From positions 99,967,583 through 100,031,582 of the forward strand of contig JAKGHH010000003.1 of assembly GCA_022828595.1 (NCBI GenBank): a stretch of 64,000 bases of DNA. Reading direction: 5' to 3'. The stretch's first letter is position 1. Each line of letters begins with the position of its first letter. The position numbers were made by a program, and so were the translations under genes. The notes under the pieces were generated by a model that did no database searches, was not told where the DNA came from, and was given only the letters and a program-made list of their open reading frames with translations. Shown here piece after piece: positions 10,166-22,553 of the stretch. Source of the DNA: Nelumbo lutea (lineage: Eukaryota > Streptophyta > Magnoliopsida > Proteales > Nelumbonaceae).

Positions 10166-10725
10166 GGGGAAGGGGGCGGCAGCCTACTACACAACATCAT
10201 CAACAGCATTCTTCTCTTAAAGAAAGAGAGATTGAGAGATTTCCTGCATACTGCGAATTCTCTCCTGCCGCCACCTTCCTGCCATTGCCATTCCTTCAGT
10301 TCGATCTCCAGTTCTTGGGAGCAATCAAGATTGGATCTTGATTTCAATCTTTTGTGAAAAGATTGGTTGGAGCTGTACTCAATTCGTCCAGTTGATCCTT
10401 ACGAAGGGATCAAGTTCTTTTGAAGAACGTTGCTGATTCTGCTCCACCCTGCACTGCGCCAATTTCAGTGGGAGCAGATTTTGAATCCTTCCTTGGGCGT
10501 GAACACCTCCATTGGGAGATAGTATTTCTCCGTATTAGGTATAATCCTCTCCCACTCCTTTTGGTTCAGATCTGGTTCAGTTTATGGTTCAAGATTGATC
10601 CTTGAAAATATGATTTTCTAAATGGGGAATACGATTCCCAGTTGAAGGGAGAGAAAATTTTTTGAAATTCGCCCCTTATTCCGCAATCTTTGGGCATCCA
10701 TAGGATGGATCTCTCATCCCTTCAG

Positions 10726-10738
10726 TGGTATCAGAACC
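10726..10738 (+). other. Primer-binding site of G
   Basis: TGGTATCAGAACC starts one base after the LTR end and is complementary to the 3' end of initiator tRNA-Met. Confidence 0.85.
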
Positions 10739-12516
10739 ATGGTTCAAATCTTGAACCAATTTGTTTCAGATCTGAACCTGTGCAAATGGGCAGAAGGTGT
10801 TCTACCCGATTTGCGCAGATATGGGTTTTGGGAAATTTGTTCCCAAAATTGATGGACAAATAATCTAAAATTTTATTTAAATCTGATTATTATTTAGAAT
10901 AGTTCTTTATGATTTTCTTGATTTATGGGTTGTTCATACAAGAGGAGATCGAATTCTTGGTTTACGCAGGGAACTTGCAAGATTTGCAGTTTCTTGATTT
11001 ATTTATTACATTTGGTCTGTAAATAATTTTTTTTTAATTTTAGACTCAATGTATAGGCATTCGATCTGATGTAATTATTAATAGAAATAGGAATTCTATT
11101 TGTTTTTATTATGGATCGAAGATGGCGGCGCAGAAAGGGAGAAATCGCAGAGAAGAAGATTTCGCAGATGGGAGAATCGCTATCTGCGATTTGCAGTTTA
11201 TGAAACTGCATTCTGTGATCTAACCTCTGTTTTGCAGGATGGATTGTGCGAACAGCCCTGATTTACTGATTGTTGCTTTTCTTTTATCAGTAATTAATTT
11301 CAGATTATTTTTTTTGAATTAAAGATTTAATTAAAAATCAAACCCTAGACCCATTCGAACCAAGATTGGTTCAAACTGTTTGGACCGAATCTAGGGTTTA
11401 ATCAAGGCTGAAAGTCAGCCCTAATTTTCCCACTAATGGGCCTAAGGATTGATATTTAATTGAATGGTTAATTCGGCCCAACCTGTAAAGACCCAGTTTT
11501 AAACAGTTAAAACTGCTAAAAGCCCACTTAACCCTTAAAGCTATATGGGTTGAACCCTTCGGCCCATATACCTAGATAATGTTAAGGGTTAATATTATGG
11601 ATTTAAAATGGGCTTCAAATGGGCTTTACAGATAATTAATTGATTGGATCAATTTATCCCTACATGTAATGTATGGATGTGTGATGTGCTACGTACATGG
11701 GCCATAAGTACTTGGCCCATGCTCAATCGACAGTGGCTCTTTCGCACACCATGGCTGAATGCACATCATTGCCATGGTGTCCCTTTTGGTCATTGGATGA
11801 CCTCCCTCAGTGGTGGGCCCCACACCTCATCATGAGGTCTCATGCGGAACCCTAGCCGATTTAGGCCCACCAAAATCTGGCTTTATGAAAGTCAGTGGGA
11901 GCCACTTTGGTTTGACCTAAAGATAAAACTAGGGCGTAATTATCTGTTCCCTCCAGATAATATGAGTGCATGTGATAGGGAGATTCATATGATGAACTCT
12001 CTAAAGGCCTTCCATCATTAGCACGAGGATGGGTCCTTCAGTAATGAGGAAACGCACCAGAAAATGGGCTATCCATTTGCTGTTGGGCTTGTCTAAGTGT
12101 TTCATAAGATGATAGGGGCGTCATAGACCGATGTGGGAGGGGCTTCACCAGAAAATGGGAACTCTCTCACGGTACCTTGGCATTGACGAATATGATGGGT
12201 AAGCACTCACTGGACAGAAAGGTTTACCTGGAAACGACTCTGAACCTTGTCTGACAGAGGCCAAAGGGAAAACTCATATGATGAGTGGATATGATCCTTC
12301 ACAGAAAGGTGGTGGGGTTATGTAGCTGAAACAATTGGCTCCATGCACCCTATGTGATTTCCCACATTTCCAGAGACAACCCGTAGTCTCCGTCACAGAG
12401 AAAAAAGGGAAACCTCATAGATGAATAAATGGAAATGGATCGTTGATTAAAATCCATATCTATGAAATGAACATGAATCAAATTAAGTTGAGGATTGATT
12501 GCGCTTTTATAAGAAA
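10739..12516 (+). other. Long untranslated leader of G
   Basis: About 1.8 kb between primer-binding site and gag with no credible coding frame. Long leaders are known in Angela/BARE-type elements, where they hold packaging and dimerisation signals. No specific signal is identified here. Confidence 0.55.
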
Positions 12517-13212
12517 ATGGTAAACAGATAATTTGCAAAGCTTCTTCATGACAACAAGCTTAAGGGCCCAAACTATGCCGAATGGTATAGGAACCTTATG
12601 TTGGTCTTAACCTCAGAAAAGTTGGATAAGGTTGCCAGGAATCCTACCCTGGATTGTTTGGGAGATAGGGCTTCTGAGGCCCGAAGAAGGGAATATCAAG
12701 AATGGGAGGAGAAAAACTCCCTTGCCCGCTGCTATATCATTGCCTCTTTGGACAATCCAATTCAGAGGCAGTTCAATCAGATCGAACTTGCCAAGGATGT
12801 ATTGGATAGTCTCAAGACACTGTACGAAGAGCAGAATCGTTCTACTCGGCAGAAAGTCTTGAAACAGTTCATGACCGTGCAAATGTCCAAGAGCCAACAA
12901 GTTCACGACCATTGTCTCCAGATGATGGGTTATATCAACGAACTAGAGGCTCTTGGATCCGGGCTAGATCTGGTAACACAAATTGATGCTATTCTCAACT
13001 CTCAGCCTCCATCCTTTAATCCATTCATCATGAACTACAACCTGAACAAGCTGAATGTCAACTTACAGGAACTTAGCAATATGTTGCAGAGGGCCGAAGA
13101 ATTGATTAAAAAGGATGAGCCCATTGCCATGCTTGTTGAAACTGGCAAATTGGGCAAGAAAAGGAAGGCGAAGAGAAAGCCCCAGAAGAAGGTTGCCAAA
13201 CCCAAGAAGTAG
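12517..13212 (+). pseudogene. Element G gag
   Basis: An ATG at 12517 reads MVNR, then a TAA at 12529 where relatives would have CAA. After it the frame is open through LLHDNKLKGPNYAEWYRNL and MLVLTSEKLDKV to 13209. The body (about residues 30-200) is a copia capsid of the UBN2 type, including HCLQMMGYINELEALG and NLQELSNMLQRAEELIKK. A TAG at 13210 interrupts the basic C-terminus (KKVAKPKK). The same frame continues into the zinc knuckle and protease. Both stops look like single-base changes. Confidence 0.85.
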
Positions 13213-13980
13213 AAGAAAGACAAAGCATTGGATGCCTGTCACTTCTGCAAGAAGACCTGCCTCTGGAAAAGGAACTGTCCTGCCTACCTGGAATCCAAGA
13301 AAGGTAATTTCGAAACTTGTGTTATAGAAACCAATTTATTGGTAGCTTCTGCATCCTGGTGTATTGACTCCGGGGCTTCAACTCATGCGTGTAACTCACT
13401 GCAGGGGTTCAAGGTAAGCAGAAGGCTGAGTGAAGGAGAAGTCACACTCTACTTGGGGACTACTGCAACTGTTGCAGCCGCGGCCATAGGAACCGTGGAG
13501 TTACTTTTTAGAGAAGGAACAATTGTACTAAAAGATTGTCTTTATGTACAAAATTTAAGGAGAAATTTGATTTTTGTCTCAAAACTGTGTGCAGATGGTT
13601 ATTCTGTCTTCTTTAGTAATACGATTACTATTAAAAGAAATAACAGATTCATCGCATACGGGGAACTGGAGAACGGTCTCTATGTTCTACATCCTTCTCT
13701 AGAAACTAACATAACCGAAACTACGTCGGTTGAAATCCCCAAGAAGAGAGCCCGTGATACAGTTAATCCCACGTGTCTGTGGCATTACCGACTTGGCCAC
13801 ATCGGTGTTGACCGAATCACAAGGTTGGTAAAGGATGGTCCTTTGGATTTTCTAACTGTAGAAGATCTTCCCACCTGTGAGCCTTGCCTACAAGGCAAGA
13901 TGACGAAACGGCCATTTGACGGTAAGCCTGAAAGATGTACAGGCACACTTGACCTAATACATACTGATGTATGTGGCCCC
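13213..13980 (+). pseudogene. Element G zinc knuckle, protease and integrase N-terminus
   Basis: Continues the gag frame. The knuckle reads CHFCKKTCLWKRNC; the histidine of CX2CX4HX4C is replaced by Leu, so zinc binding is probably lost. Protease follows with WCIDSGASTHAC, keeping the D-S-G active site. The integrase zinc region is present as LWHYRLGHIG and CEPCLQGKMTKRPF. The frame ends at TGA (13981) because one base is missing after DVCGP; the next frame resumes with SVRTQ. Confidence 0.85.
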
Positions 13981-14874
13981 TGAGTGTTAGGACACAGAAT
14001 CAACACGTGTATTTCATCACCTTCACAGATGATTTTTCACGATATGGTTACGTGTACCTAATGAGACACAAGTCTGAATCCTTTGAAAAGTTCAAAGAGT
14101 TTAGACAAGAGGTCGAGAAACAGTTAGGGAGAGAAATTAAAGCCCTTCGATCTGATCGAGGTGGCGAATATCTCTCTGACGAATTCAGGGACTACTTAAA
14201 GGACAATGGGATAGTATCACAATTAGCTCCTCCTGCTACACCACAACTTAACGGTGTTTCAGAGAGGAGGAATAGGACCTTATTAGATATGGTCCGGTCG
14301 CTTCTCATACACTCAGAGTTACCCACATCCTTTTGGGGTTACGCATTAGAGACTGCGATTTACGTGCTGAATCGGGTTCCAACCAAATCGGTTCCGAATA
14401 CTCCATATGAACTTTGGACCGGAAAGAAACCAAGTGTCAGACACTTGAAGATTTGGGGTTGTCCAGCACACGTTAAAAGAACGAGTGCAGACAAGTTGGA
14501 ATCCAAGACCAGCCGTTGCCTATTTGTAGGCTACCCAAAAGGCTCTGTAGGTTACCTATTCTATGACCCAAGTGAGCAGAAAGTGTTCTGCAGTCGTAAT
14601 GCGCAATTCTTGGAAACCGACTATATCCTGGACACCCATCGTCAGGAAGTTGTTCTTGATGAGGAGAGCTCAGGAGCAGTGGGAGATGTCCCACAAGTTC
14701 CAGGTAGTGGCCAACTTAGTAGATCCACTCGGGTATCTAGGCCACCAGTCCGTTATGGTTATGACTAGGATAGTTACCTGGTGGAAACCTTGACTAGTGA
14801 GGAGGATCCCGTGACTTACACGGAAGCTATGTTGGACATAGATTCCCATAAGTGGGTGGAGGCCATGAGCATAG
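13971..14874 (+). pseudogene. Element G integrase core and C-terminal domain
   Basis: Integrase catalytic core with D,D,E: first Asp in [16 protein letters not shown], second in [11 protein letters not shown], Glu in [11 protein letters not shown]. The copia C-terminal [17 protein letters not shown] and [16 protein letters not shown] segments follow. An in-frame TAG at 14766 after VRYGYD is followed by the same frame (SYLVETLTSEEDPVTYTEAM). A frameshift near 14880 then moves to the RT frame. The catalytic core itself is uninterrupted. Confidence 0.87.
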
Positions 14875-16280
14875 ATGGACTCAATGGAGACCAATGGAGT
14901 CTGCACTCTAGTAGATCCGCCCTCTGGGGTAAAAGCAATCGGTTGCAAATGGATTTACAAGAGGAAGAAGGGCCCCGATGGTAAGGTTGAGACCTTCAAG
15001 GCTCGTCTAGTGGCGAAAGGGTACACTCAGAAAGAGGGCATCGATTATGAGGAAACCTTTTCGCCAGTGGCCATGCTTAAATCCATTAGGATCCTGCTAG
15101 CTGTAGCAGCATACCATGATTATGAGATTTGGCAGATGGATGTCAAAACTACATTCCTGAATGGAAATCTTACTAAAGATATCTATATGCAGCAGCCGCA
15201 AGGCTTCATTGCTGCAGGTCAGGATAACATGGCATGTAAACTTAATAGATCCATTTATGGACTTAAGCAAGCTTTTAGAAGTTGGAACATCTGTTTTGAC
15301 TCTGCTGTCAACTCGTTTGACTTCGAACAGAATCCGGATGAACCCTGTGTCTACAGGAAGTACGATGGGGATAAGGCTACCTTTTTGGTTCTGTATGTAG
15401 ATGACATTCTACTCATTGGGAATGATGTAGAAATGTTAACTATGGTGAAAGTATGGCTTTCACAGCAATTCTCCATGAAAGATCTTGGAGAAGCCTCCTA
15501 TATATTGGGTCGTCGACTCTATAGAGATAGATCAAAGTGGATAATAGGATTGCCCCAATCTACCTACATTGACAAAATTGTCAAAATATACAGCATGGAG
15601 AACTCCAAGAAACGAAATGTTCCTTTCAGGCACGGGGTCAGTCTCTCCAAGATGTCTCCCAAGACTTCTGACGGGATTGATGGCATGAAAGACGTTCCCT
15701 ATGCCTCTACCGTAGGGAGCATCATGTATGCCATGCTGTGCATTCGTCCTGACATTGCTCAGGCAGTGAGTGTAGTAAGCAGATTTCAAGCCAACCCAGG
15801 GTAGGAGCACTGGACTGCTGTGAAAAACATACTTAAGTACCTTCAAAAGACAAAAGAGTTTTATCTAGTATGTGATGATAGTTCACTACAGATCCAAGGG
15901 TATACAGATGTCGATTTCCAGTCGGATCCAAATGATAGAAAGTCTACATCTGGATATGTTTTCATGATAGGATCGTATACTGTTTGCTGAATGTCAGCAA
16001 ACAGGGGTCCTAAGTTGCAAATTAATAGTCCACAACCCAAGCCGAGCACATTGCCTTAAGTGAGGCTGCCTTATGAATTAAGGTGTTCATTCCTGAATTT
16101 GGAATTCAGCACATCACCCATTCCACTGTTGTATGACAACAATGGACCTACGGGAGGATAGTGTAAAGAGGTAGCATCAGCGGAGAATGTGGTAGACCCA
16201 TTGACAAAGCCACTATCACAGAAAGTGTTTGAGAAACACGTGGAAAGCATGGGACTCCGGCTAGTACCTGATTGGACCTA
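14875..16280 (+). pseudogene. Element G reverse transcriptase and RNase H
   Basis: RT starts GCKWIYKRKKGPDGKVETF, continues QMDVKTTFLNGNL and LVLYVDDILLIGND (YVDD intact), then DLGEASYILG and SIMYAMLCIRPDIA. After ANPG (15801) a TAG interrupts, then the frame resumes EHWTAVKNILKYLQ, GYTDVDFQ and RKSTSGYVF. RNase H is then broken by several stops near 15990-16080. The tail SQKVFEKHVESMGLRLV ends at a TAA at about 16280. RT is nearly intact and RNase H is degenerate. Confidence 0.85.
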
Positions 16281-16285
16281 AGTGC

Positions 16286-16295
16286 AAGTGGGAGC
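16286..16295 (+). other. Polypurine tract of G
   Basis: Purine-rich AAGTGGGAGC immediately before the 3' LTR, the expected plus-strand primer position. Confidence 0.6.
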
Positions 16296-18238
16296 TGTTA
16301 GACAGTTTTGTATGCCCTTAGCTTCAATCAAAATGATGTACTTTATGAGTTTATTGTAAATGAATAAAAGTGCATATTTGATTTATGTTCCCTTGGTATG
16401 TTTCTGTGTAATACCCTTAAACTGGACACTTAATGAGACTCGTGTTAGTTTAGAATGTTCACAGCCAGTGGGTCGGTCTGGGGAGACCTATCCTGACAAG
16501 GCTGACACTGTAGTGCCACCAAGACGGTTGGGGTGGCTTGTCTCATCTGCCAGGGTGAGACCCTAGGCATATACAGTGTGGGGTTAATTGAATATTTGAA
16601 TTGGACCAGATTTTTAGTATTGCCCTGGACCTTGGAGATTGATGGGCAAAATTAGAAAGTTACACCTGACCCTAGACTCGATTATGATACTGCACTGGGT
16701 GTCAGATTGGGCTGTCTTTGATGTACCAATCAGTGAGATCCTTAGCAGGGGTCAAAACCTGGGTATGTTGGGACAGTTTGAGAATTCATCTGAGTGGGTG
16801 ATCATAGTGACAAGATCAGCCCCTTTATCGGACAAAGGTAATGATTGGAGATGCACTCTCACTGATGGAAACCAAGACTGCCGGCAGCCGATTTCAATCG
16901 TTGTGATTTGTTGTGCAAAATATATTTTATATGAGATATAAAAGTATATATGTATGGTTTCTAAATTGTTTGCAAGAAGGTTTTAATTCCTGGGATCCAT
17001 ATAAGTGGAGAGTGCAACACTGTTCCTTGCAGCCGAGGGAGAGGTCCACTCTTGTCGGGCAGTGTATGATCATTATGGGCTGAGAGGTTAAGTGTAAGAC
17101 CATTGAGGATAATGCCTGATGGGCTAATCTTGCATCTGCCCACAGTCCCTGGGTGTTACAAGGTGGCTTGGCCCAGGGACCACTTAGTGTAAGTGTTGGG
17201 CCCATAGAGCTCATTTGATGGGTTTCAGGGGGTACACTGTCATTAACAGTGCATTCGGCCCGGCCTTGTAACAAAGGCTGGGCTGAACCCATGTGGCTGA
17301 TGTGTAGATCAATGCTTGGGTCCCACGCCATACAAGGAAGCCCAACTGGGCAGCAATTTGGAAGGTTTTTGAGTACATAACCTTAATGGGCCTTAAGCCC
17401 ATTTCGAACTGGGCTGATTTGATCAGTCATTTAAAGGGGGCGAATTCTGAAGTGGGTCAGCTAAAAGGATTGGGCTTAGACCCTATCCACTCAGAGAGTC
17501 CAAGATCTAAATAAGATTTAGATGTGGAAACCTCCTAATTAGATTAGGAGACAGCTGATCTGATCTGCAGATAAGATAAGGGTTATCCCTTATCACTAAG
17601 GGACTTCTAACCCAAATATGATTTGGATTAGCAGCCTCCTAATCTGATTAGGAGCTGATCCCTTTTGAGATTATAAAAGGGGAAGGGGGCGGCAGCCTAC
17701 TACACAACATCATCAACAGCATTCTTCTCTTAAAGAAAGAGAGATTGAGAGATTTCCTGCATACTGCGAATTCTCTCCTGCCGCCACCTTCCTGCCATTG
17801 CCATTCCTTCAGTTCGATCTCCAGTTCTTGGGAGCAATCAAGATTGGATCTTGATTTCAATCTTTTGTGAAAAGATTGGTTGGAGCTGTACTCAAGTCGT
17901 CCAGTTGATCCTTACGAAGGATCAAGTTCTTTTGAAGAACGTTGCTGATTCTGCTCCACCCTGCACAGCGCCATCTTCAGTGGGAGCAGATTTTGGATCC
18001 TTCCTTGGGCGGGAACACCTCCATTGGGAGATATTATTTCTCCGTATCAGGTATAATCCTTCCCCACTCCTTTTGGTTCAGATCTGGTTCAGTTTATGGT
18101 TTAAGGATTGATCCTTGAAAATATGATTTTCTAAATGGGGAATACGATTCCCAGTTGAAGGGAGAGATAAAATTTTTGAAATTCGCCCCTTATTCCGCAA
18201 TCTTTGGGCGTCCATATGATGGATCTCTCATCCCTTCA
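16296..18238 (+). repeat. Element G 3' LTR
   Basis: Starts TGTTAGACAGTTTTG, ends CATCCCTTCA, followed by GTTGT. TATA box at 17672-17678. Its copies of the palindromes differ by small indels from the 5' LTR. Open frames inside are spurious. Confidence 0.92.
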
Positions 18239-18243
18239 GTTGT
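18239..18243. repeat. Target-site duplication of G, right copy (GTTGT)
   Basis: Exact match to 8778-8782. Confidence 0.9.
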
Positions 18244-19560
18244 CTCATCTGTGACTGGAAGTGTATGAGGCTCATGTATTGTAGGAGGAACAACCTGCAC
18301 ATTTATGGATCTTTGCCTTTGATACACCTTGGGATTGAGGATAGGACGAGGAGGTAGAGGTTGAAGAGTACTGGGACAGGGAGAATGGAACGACTGATCC
18401 ACCCTTGATACATTTGAAGGAGAAGCAGACACATCAAAAGGCTCAACTGGGACAGGAAGAAGAAGAGCAAACACCTGTGACAAATTCTCCCTCTATGGAC
18501 AATGTCCTTACTGGAGAGGAACCATAAAAGGGGGAAAGCTCATCAAAGGTGACATCCATTGAGACATACCGAGTAACCAGTCTTTGGATCAAAACAACAG
18601 TAACCCTTCTGTGTGGGGGAATAACCAAGGAAGATACACTTTTCAGCTTTGGGTTCAAATTTATGCCTTTGGACACTTGGAACATGTACATAACAGGTGC
18701 AGCCAAAGACACGAATAGGAACAGGAAAAACGGTCCTTGTCCGGATGAAGGAGATTGAAGGGAGACTTAAACCCCAAAACCCTGGATGGCATACGGTTTA
18801 TAAGGTAGGTAGCAGTAAGAACATCATCACCCCAAAACCTTGTAGGAAATGTGAGGCAAATAAGATACTTCTTGCAACTTCAACAATATGCCTATTTTTC
18901 CTCTCAGCAACCCTATTCTGTTCTGGGGTCCTAGCACATGAGCTTTGATGAATAACCCCCATGTCAGAGAGATAGCAGGATAGGTTCTTCTCAATGTATT
19001 CTTTTGCATTGTCAGAATCTGAAAATTTTAATCCTTGGTATCAAATTGGGTTAGAACAAATTGATGGAATTGTCTTACAAGTCTTGGAAACTTCATCACG
19101 GGATTTCATCAGGAATATCCAAGTGAACCGAGAAAAGTCATCAATAAACAGGATAAAATATTTGTAGCCACCCATTGAGGGTAAGTGGTAAGGACCCTAC
19201 ACATCAGAGTGCACAATACTGAAGGAAAAGAAGATCTTTTATTGCTCAAAGGGATAATTGTTTTTACAATGCTTTGATAACTCACAAGGCTCACAATGAA
19301 GACTAGACAAACTAATTCTTTTAAACAGTTTTTGGGAATAGAATGACTCAAGGCAGAAAAAGACAGATGAACCAAAACGATGAATGACACAACATAATCC
19401 GACTAATAGACTCAGAAGAAACAGATCCGAGAGCAACATTCCCATTATGATCAGTGCATTGTCCCGAAGTATCAAGTAGGTATAATTCCGTTCGCACTCA
19501 TGGCCACTCCCAATCACCTTCTGAGACTCTAGATCCTGAAAAGCACAGTAGGAACGCAAA
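18244..19560 (-). pseudogene. Element H integrase
   Basis: Reads right to left. The pre-integrase segment FQDLESQKVIGSGHECE is at about 19540, and the zinc region SLHCEPCELSKHCK near 19300. Core-like sequence resembling 'GYKYFILFIDDFSR' lies near 19170, and the C-terminal part ending at 18712-18443 contains PLFYG- and VTFDE-like text before G. Several frame changes occur. Together with 8777-7113 across G it forms one pol region. Confidence 0.7.
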
Positions 19561-21190
19561 AAGTTCACACAACAGTTTAGTGACTTTGTTTAAACTACTT
19601 ACAGACAACAAATTTGTATTTTAGTTTTAGTACATGAAGGGCAGAAGGATAAGGAAACAAGGAATCCCGTAAGCCTTGAAATGGTTCCCTTACTTTCCAG
19701 AGAATAGGAGGCAAGTGAACCATCAGCTAAAGTGATTTTTAATCACGTAAACCAGGAGAGCAAGTCAATATGAAACAATACAAAGGTAGAAAGGTTGGTC
19801 ATGTAATGGTCTGAAGTAGCTGAGTCAATAAAACCAAAGGGATCTTGAGATTAAACCTTGAAAAGTGGTTGCCAAAATGACTTGGTAGAAGAACCTTATA
19901 GCCTAAGTGAGCAAATGCAGAAGAAAGTAGAATTTCGCTGAAGGGTTTGGAAAGGAGAAAGTCACAATTCACCACGGCAGCCTAGATTGATCATCTTTCC
20001 AAAACTTTTCATATTCTGCTCATTATGGCTGCCAAACTGTGCACAAGCAGGACACATACTCTTTCAGTAAAAATAGTACTTGGTTCACCTATCATGGACC
20101 CGCGTGACAGCTACAATTTGCAACTTCCTGATCTTAATTTACTATCATAGTTTTTTTCATGAAACCGAATGGGAAAGCAAGATTAGGATGTAATTTCCAG
20201 CACTTGTCTTTGGGTGTGCTTCGGCTATCTTTGCAGTACTACACATATAACTTCTTTCTTTCCTGTGACCACCAGAAGTTCAACAGCACTCCCTTTAGGT
20301 TTAAGCCCCATAATTTAATGCAAAAGTGATCCACTAATATCAGCCCCTTGAACCTGGACCAAGCCCTTCTGCACTCTCTTTACTACTCACCAATGCATAA
20401 GCCTTGTGACAAATGAGACACAATCCTGTGGAAAGAAATATTCTGTTTTGTGATATAGCATAATTCACGGGTATTTTAGTTCGGTTTAAAGAAGCTCTAA
20501 ACACCTTGTTCCTTTCCAAACCAATTTTCTGTAGGTCTCTGCATTGCATTAGGTAAGGTGTCGACCCAAGTTACAGCTTCTATTAGGTCAATCTCTTGCC
20601 ATATAAGAGACTTTACAGGGTTTAGAAATAATAATAGACTTAAAGAGGTCTTTCTCCCCTTATAAGCCTTAAAATTCTTTAGCATCACTTCTCAATTTAT
20701 AATGCTCCTGGCCACAATTGGAGTTTTTGGGAATAGGTATTCCTGGCAAAAAACTGTCACTATTCCTCCAAATTATTCTTTTGCTGAATTCATCCATAAG
20801 GTAGTGATTGGCTAAATTTTGTGATGCCTGGCAATTGAGTTTCACAAGCCACGCCAATGACATCTGGTGTAATTTTTCCCCTTAGGCAATACTCCACTTC
20901 TTATGTGTTCTGCTTCGTAGGAAATGGATTCAATGATTCTTCTGGGGGAGTCTTCTTGCTTCCAGGAAATGAACCCCCACTTTCCCTCTAAAACTACCAA
21001 ATACATAAATCTTTACTGATTGTGACCATAGGGCCAGATAATTAGTTTCCATCTAGTTTTGACTGTTGTCACAGTCAATAAATGAATATCAACTTGAAGT
21101 CCCCTGAACCAGGTTTCCACATATTCAGCGTCACCATTCTTGTTTTCAAACTCTGAGGAGTATATCATGGTAAACACTTCAAATATGATT
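19561..21190 (-). pseudogene. Element H gag and protease, indel-rich
   Basis: Colinear with copy A (4690-6027) but with many extra single bases, so no frame stays open beyond about 60 codons. Recognisable pieces: the protease region near 19980-19620, the gag middle near 20550-20860 (SLAWLVKLNCQASQ...) and a gag start like IYSSEFENKNGDAEY near 21170. The defects are mostly one-base insertions and doubled bases, see findings. Confidence 0.7.
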
Positions 21191-22057
21191 TTCAAATGAC
21201 TTCTACAAGTAATACTGGAATGAGGAAGAGCAAGGACTTCTAGTTCAGCCGACCCTCAAGAAGGCAATACACAAGGCCAAACATAACAACCGAAAGTTGG
21301 AAAGAACCAAGACTGAAGCAGAAACTTTCTACACGAGTCAACCAAAACAGATTGGGTTCGGCTCTTCAAGGAAGTAATTATTAACTTCTAGGCAAACTGT
21401 GCACTCCACCGGAAAAGTTCCTTTTCAAAATATGGGAAGACTTCAAGGTAATCACCAAAGAAATAGCCAAGAAGAAGGGAATACCAATATCGGTATTGCT
21501 GAAAAGGCCTTTTTAGTACAAACACAGTGTGGGCAATAGATGACGACCCCACTATCATAAAAAAAATAAAGGCCTCAGGAGCGAGCAGTCTGTACAGCTA
21601 TCCCCCCAAAAACAAGCCAAATAGAAGCAACAATTCCACAGCTCTTGATACAAGGATGTTTCGGCAGTTTTTGAACACTCCAAGAAGCTGAGTGAAAACA
21701 GCCCAGAAATCTTCTGGGGTTAAACCAGATAAAAGGGCAGCCAAAGGCCTGTACAGAAACGAACCCAGAAAATTTCGGACAACTTCAAACAGTCCAACGA
21801 CATCGACCAAAAAAAATAACCCAGAAATCTGGAGCACAACTTACAATTTCGATGCTTCAATAGATCAGAACCAGAAGCTGTTCCCCTTTTCCTCTTTTTT
21901 TTATTTCTCTTATTCTTCCTGGCCGACCGCATAACCACTTCTCCAAGAGATTCGAGTCTTGGGCACTTCCAATGACCTCCAAGAATCAAAGCAATCACGA
22001 GGAGCTAAAGCTTCCCAGGCCTAGGAATACGATTGAAGTTCAGGCCTGCTCTGATAA
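21191..22057 (-). other. Element H leader, indel-rich
   Basis: Counterpart of 6028-6840 with the same words (GACAACCCCAC..., GGATGTTTCGGCAG, CAGCCCAGAAAT) but interrupted by extra bases and with fewer 57-bp units. It ends in GCTCTGATA, the first nine bases of the reverse-complemented primer-binding site. Confidence 0.65.
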
Positions 22058-22550
22058 GGATTAATATAAAAAGCGGCGTATTATATATTTTAATTTTAAA
22101 ATGAATTTTAGAAAATTAGAATATATAAAGATATAAAAAATAAATAATTTTTTAAATGCATATATTTTATAATATTAATTTATTTATTAATTTAATCTTT
22201 TTTAATAATAAATTATAATTTTTAATAATTTTTTTATTAAATTTTTTTAATAAATAATTTTTTTTTTATATTTGTTAAAAAATTAAAATTAATAATATTA
22301 TTTTTTAATTTAATTTATTAAATTTATATTATATTTCTCAATGATTATTTAATACATTGAAAATTTTATTTATTTAATTTATTATTAATTTTGGCAATAG
22401 AAATTGAACTTACTAAAATATATAAAAAAAATATAATTTATTTATTTAAATAAAAATTAAATAATATATTTATAAAATTAATTTTACAATTTATACTAAT
22501 AAATAAAAAATAAAATAATAAAATTAAAAATTAAAATTAAATATTATTAA
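22058..22550. repeat. AT-rich insertion splitting the H primer-binding site
   Basis: Almost pure A/T for 490 bp, starting AGGATTAATATAAAAAGCGG and ending ATTATTAA. The flanks GCTCTGATA and CCATGAAGAAAAC would join to restore a primer-binding site and LTR end as at 6834-6850. No terminal inverted repeats or clear target duplication were found. It could be a low-complexity insertion or an assembly error. Confidence 0.6.
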
Positions 22551-22553
22551 CCA

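Larger units (their letters stand above)
8783..10724 (+). repeat. Element G 5' LTR
   Basis: Starts TGTTAGATAGTTTTG, ends CATCCCTTCA. Aligns end to end with 16296-18238 with scattered substitutions and small indels, so the insertion is not very recent. It contains a cluster of palindromes at 10021-10145 and a TATA box at 10159. Open frames inside are spurious. Confidence 0.92.
8783..18238 (+). mobile_element. Copia element G, Angela-like
   Basis: A complete 9.46-kb Ty1/copia element with paired LTRs of 1942 and 1943 bp, primer-binding site, gag, protease, integrase, RT, RNase H in copia order, purine-rich tract and a perfect 5-bp target duplication. The long LTRs and integrase text ([45 protein letters not shown]) are typical of the Angela/BARE-like lineage; that assignment is from memory of the family. 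It inserted into the integrase-RT linker of H. Stops and frameshifts in gag-pol make it non-autonomous now. Confidence 0.9.
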
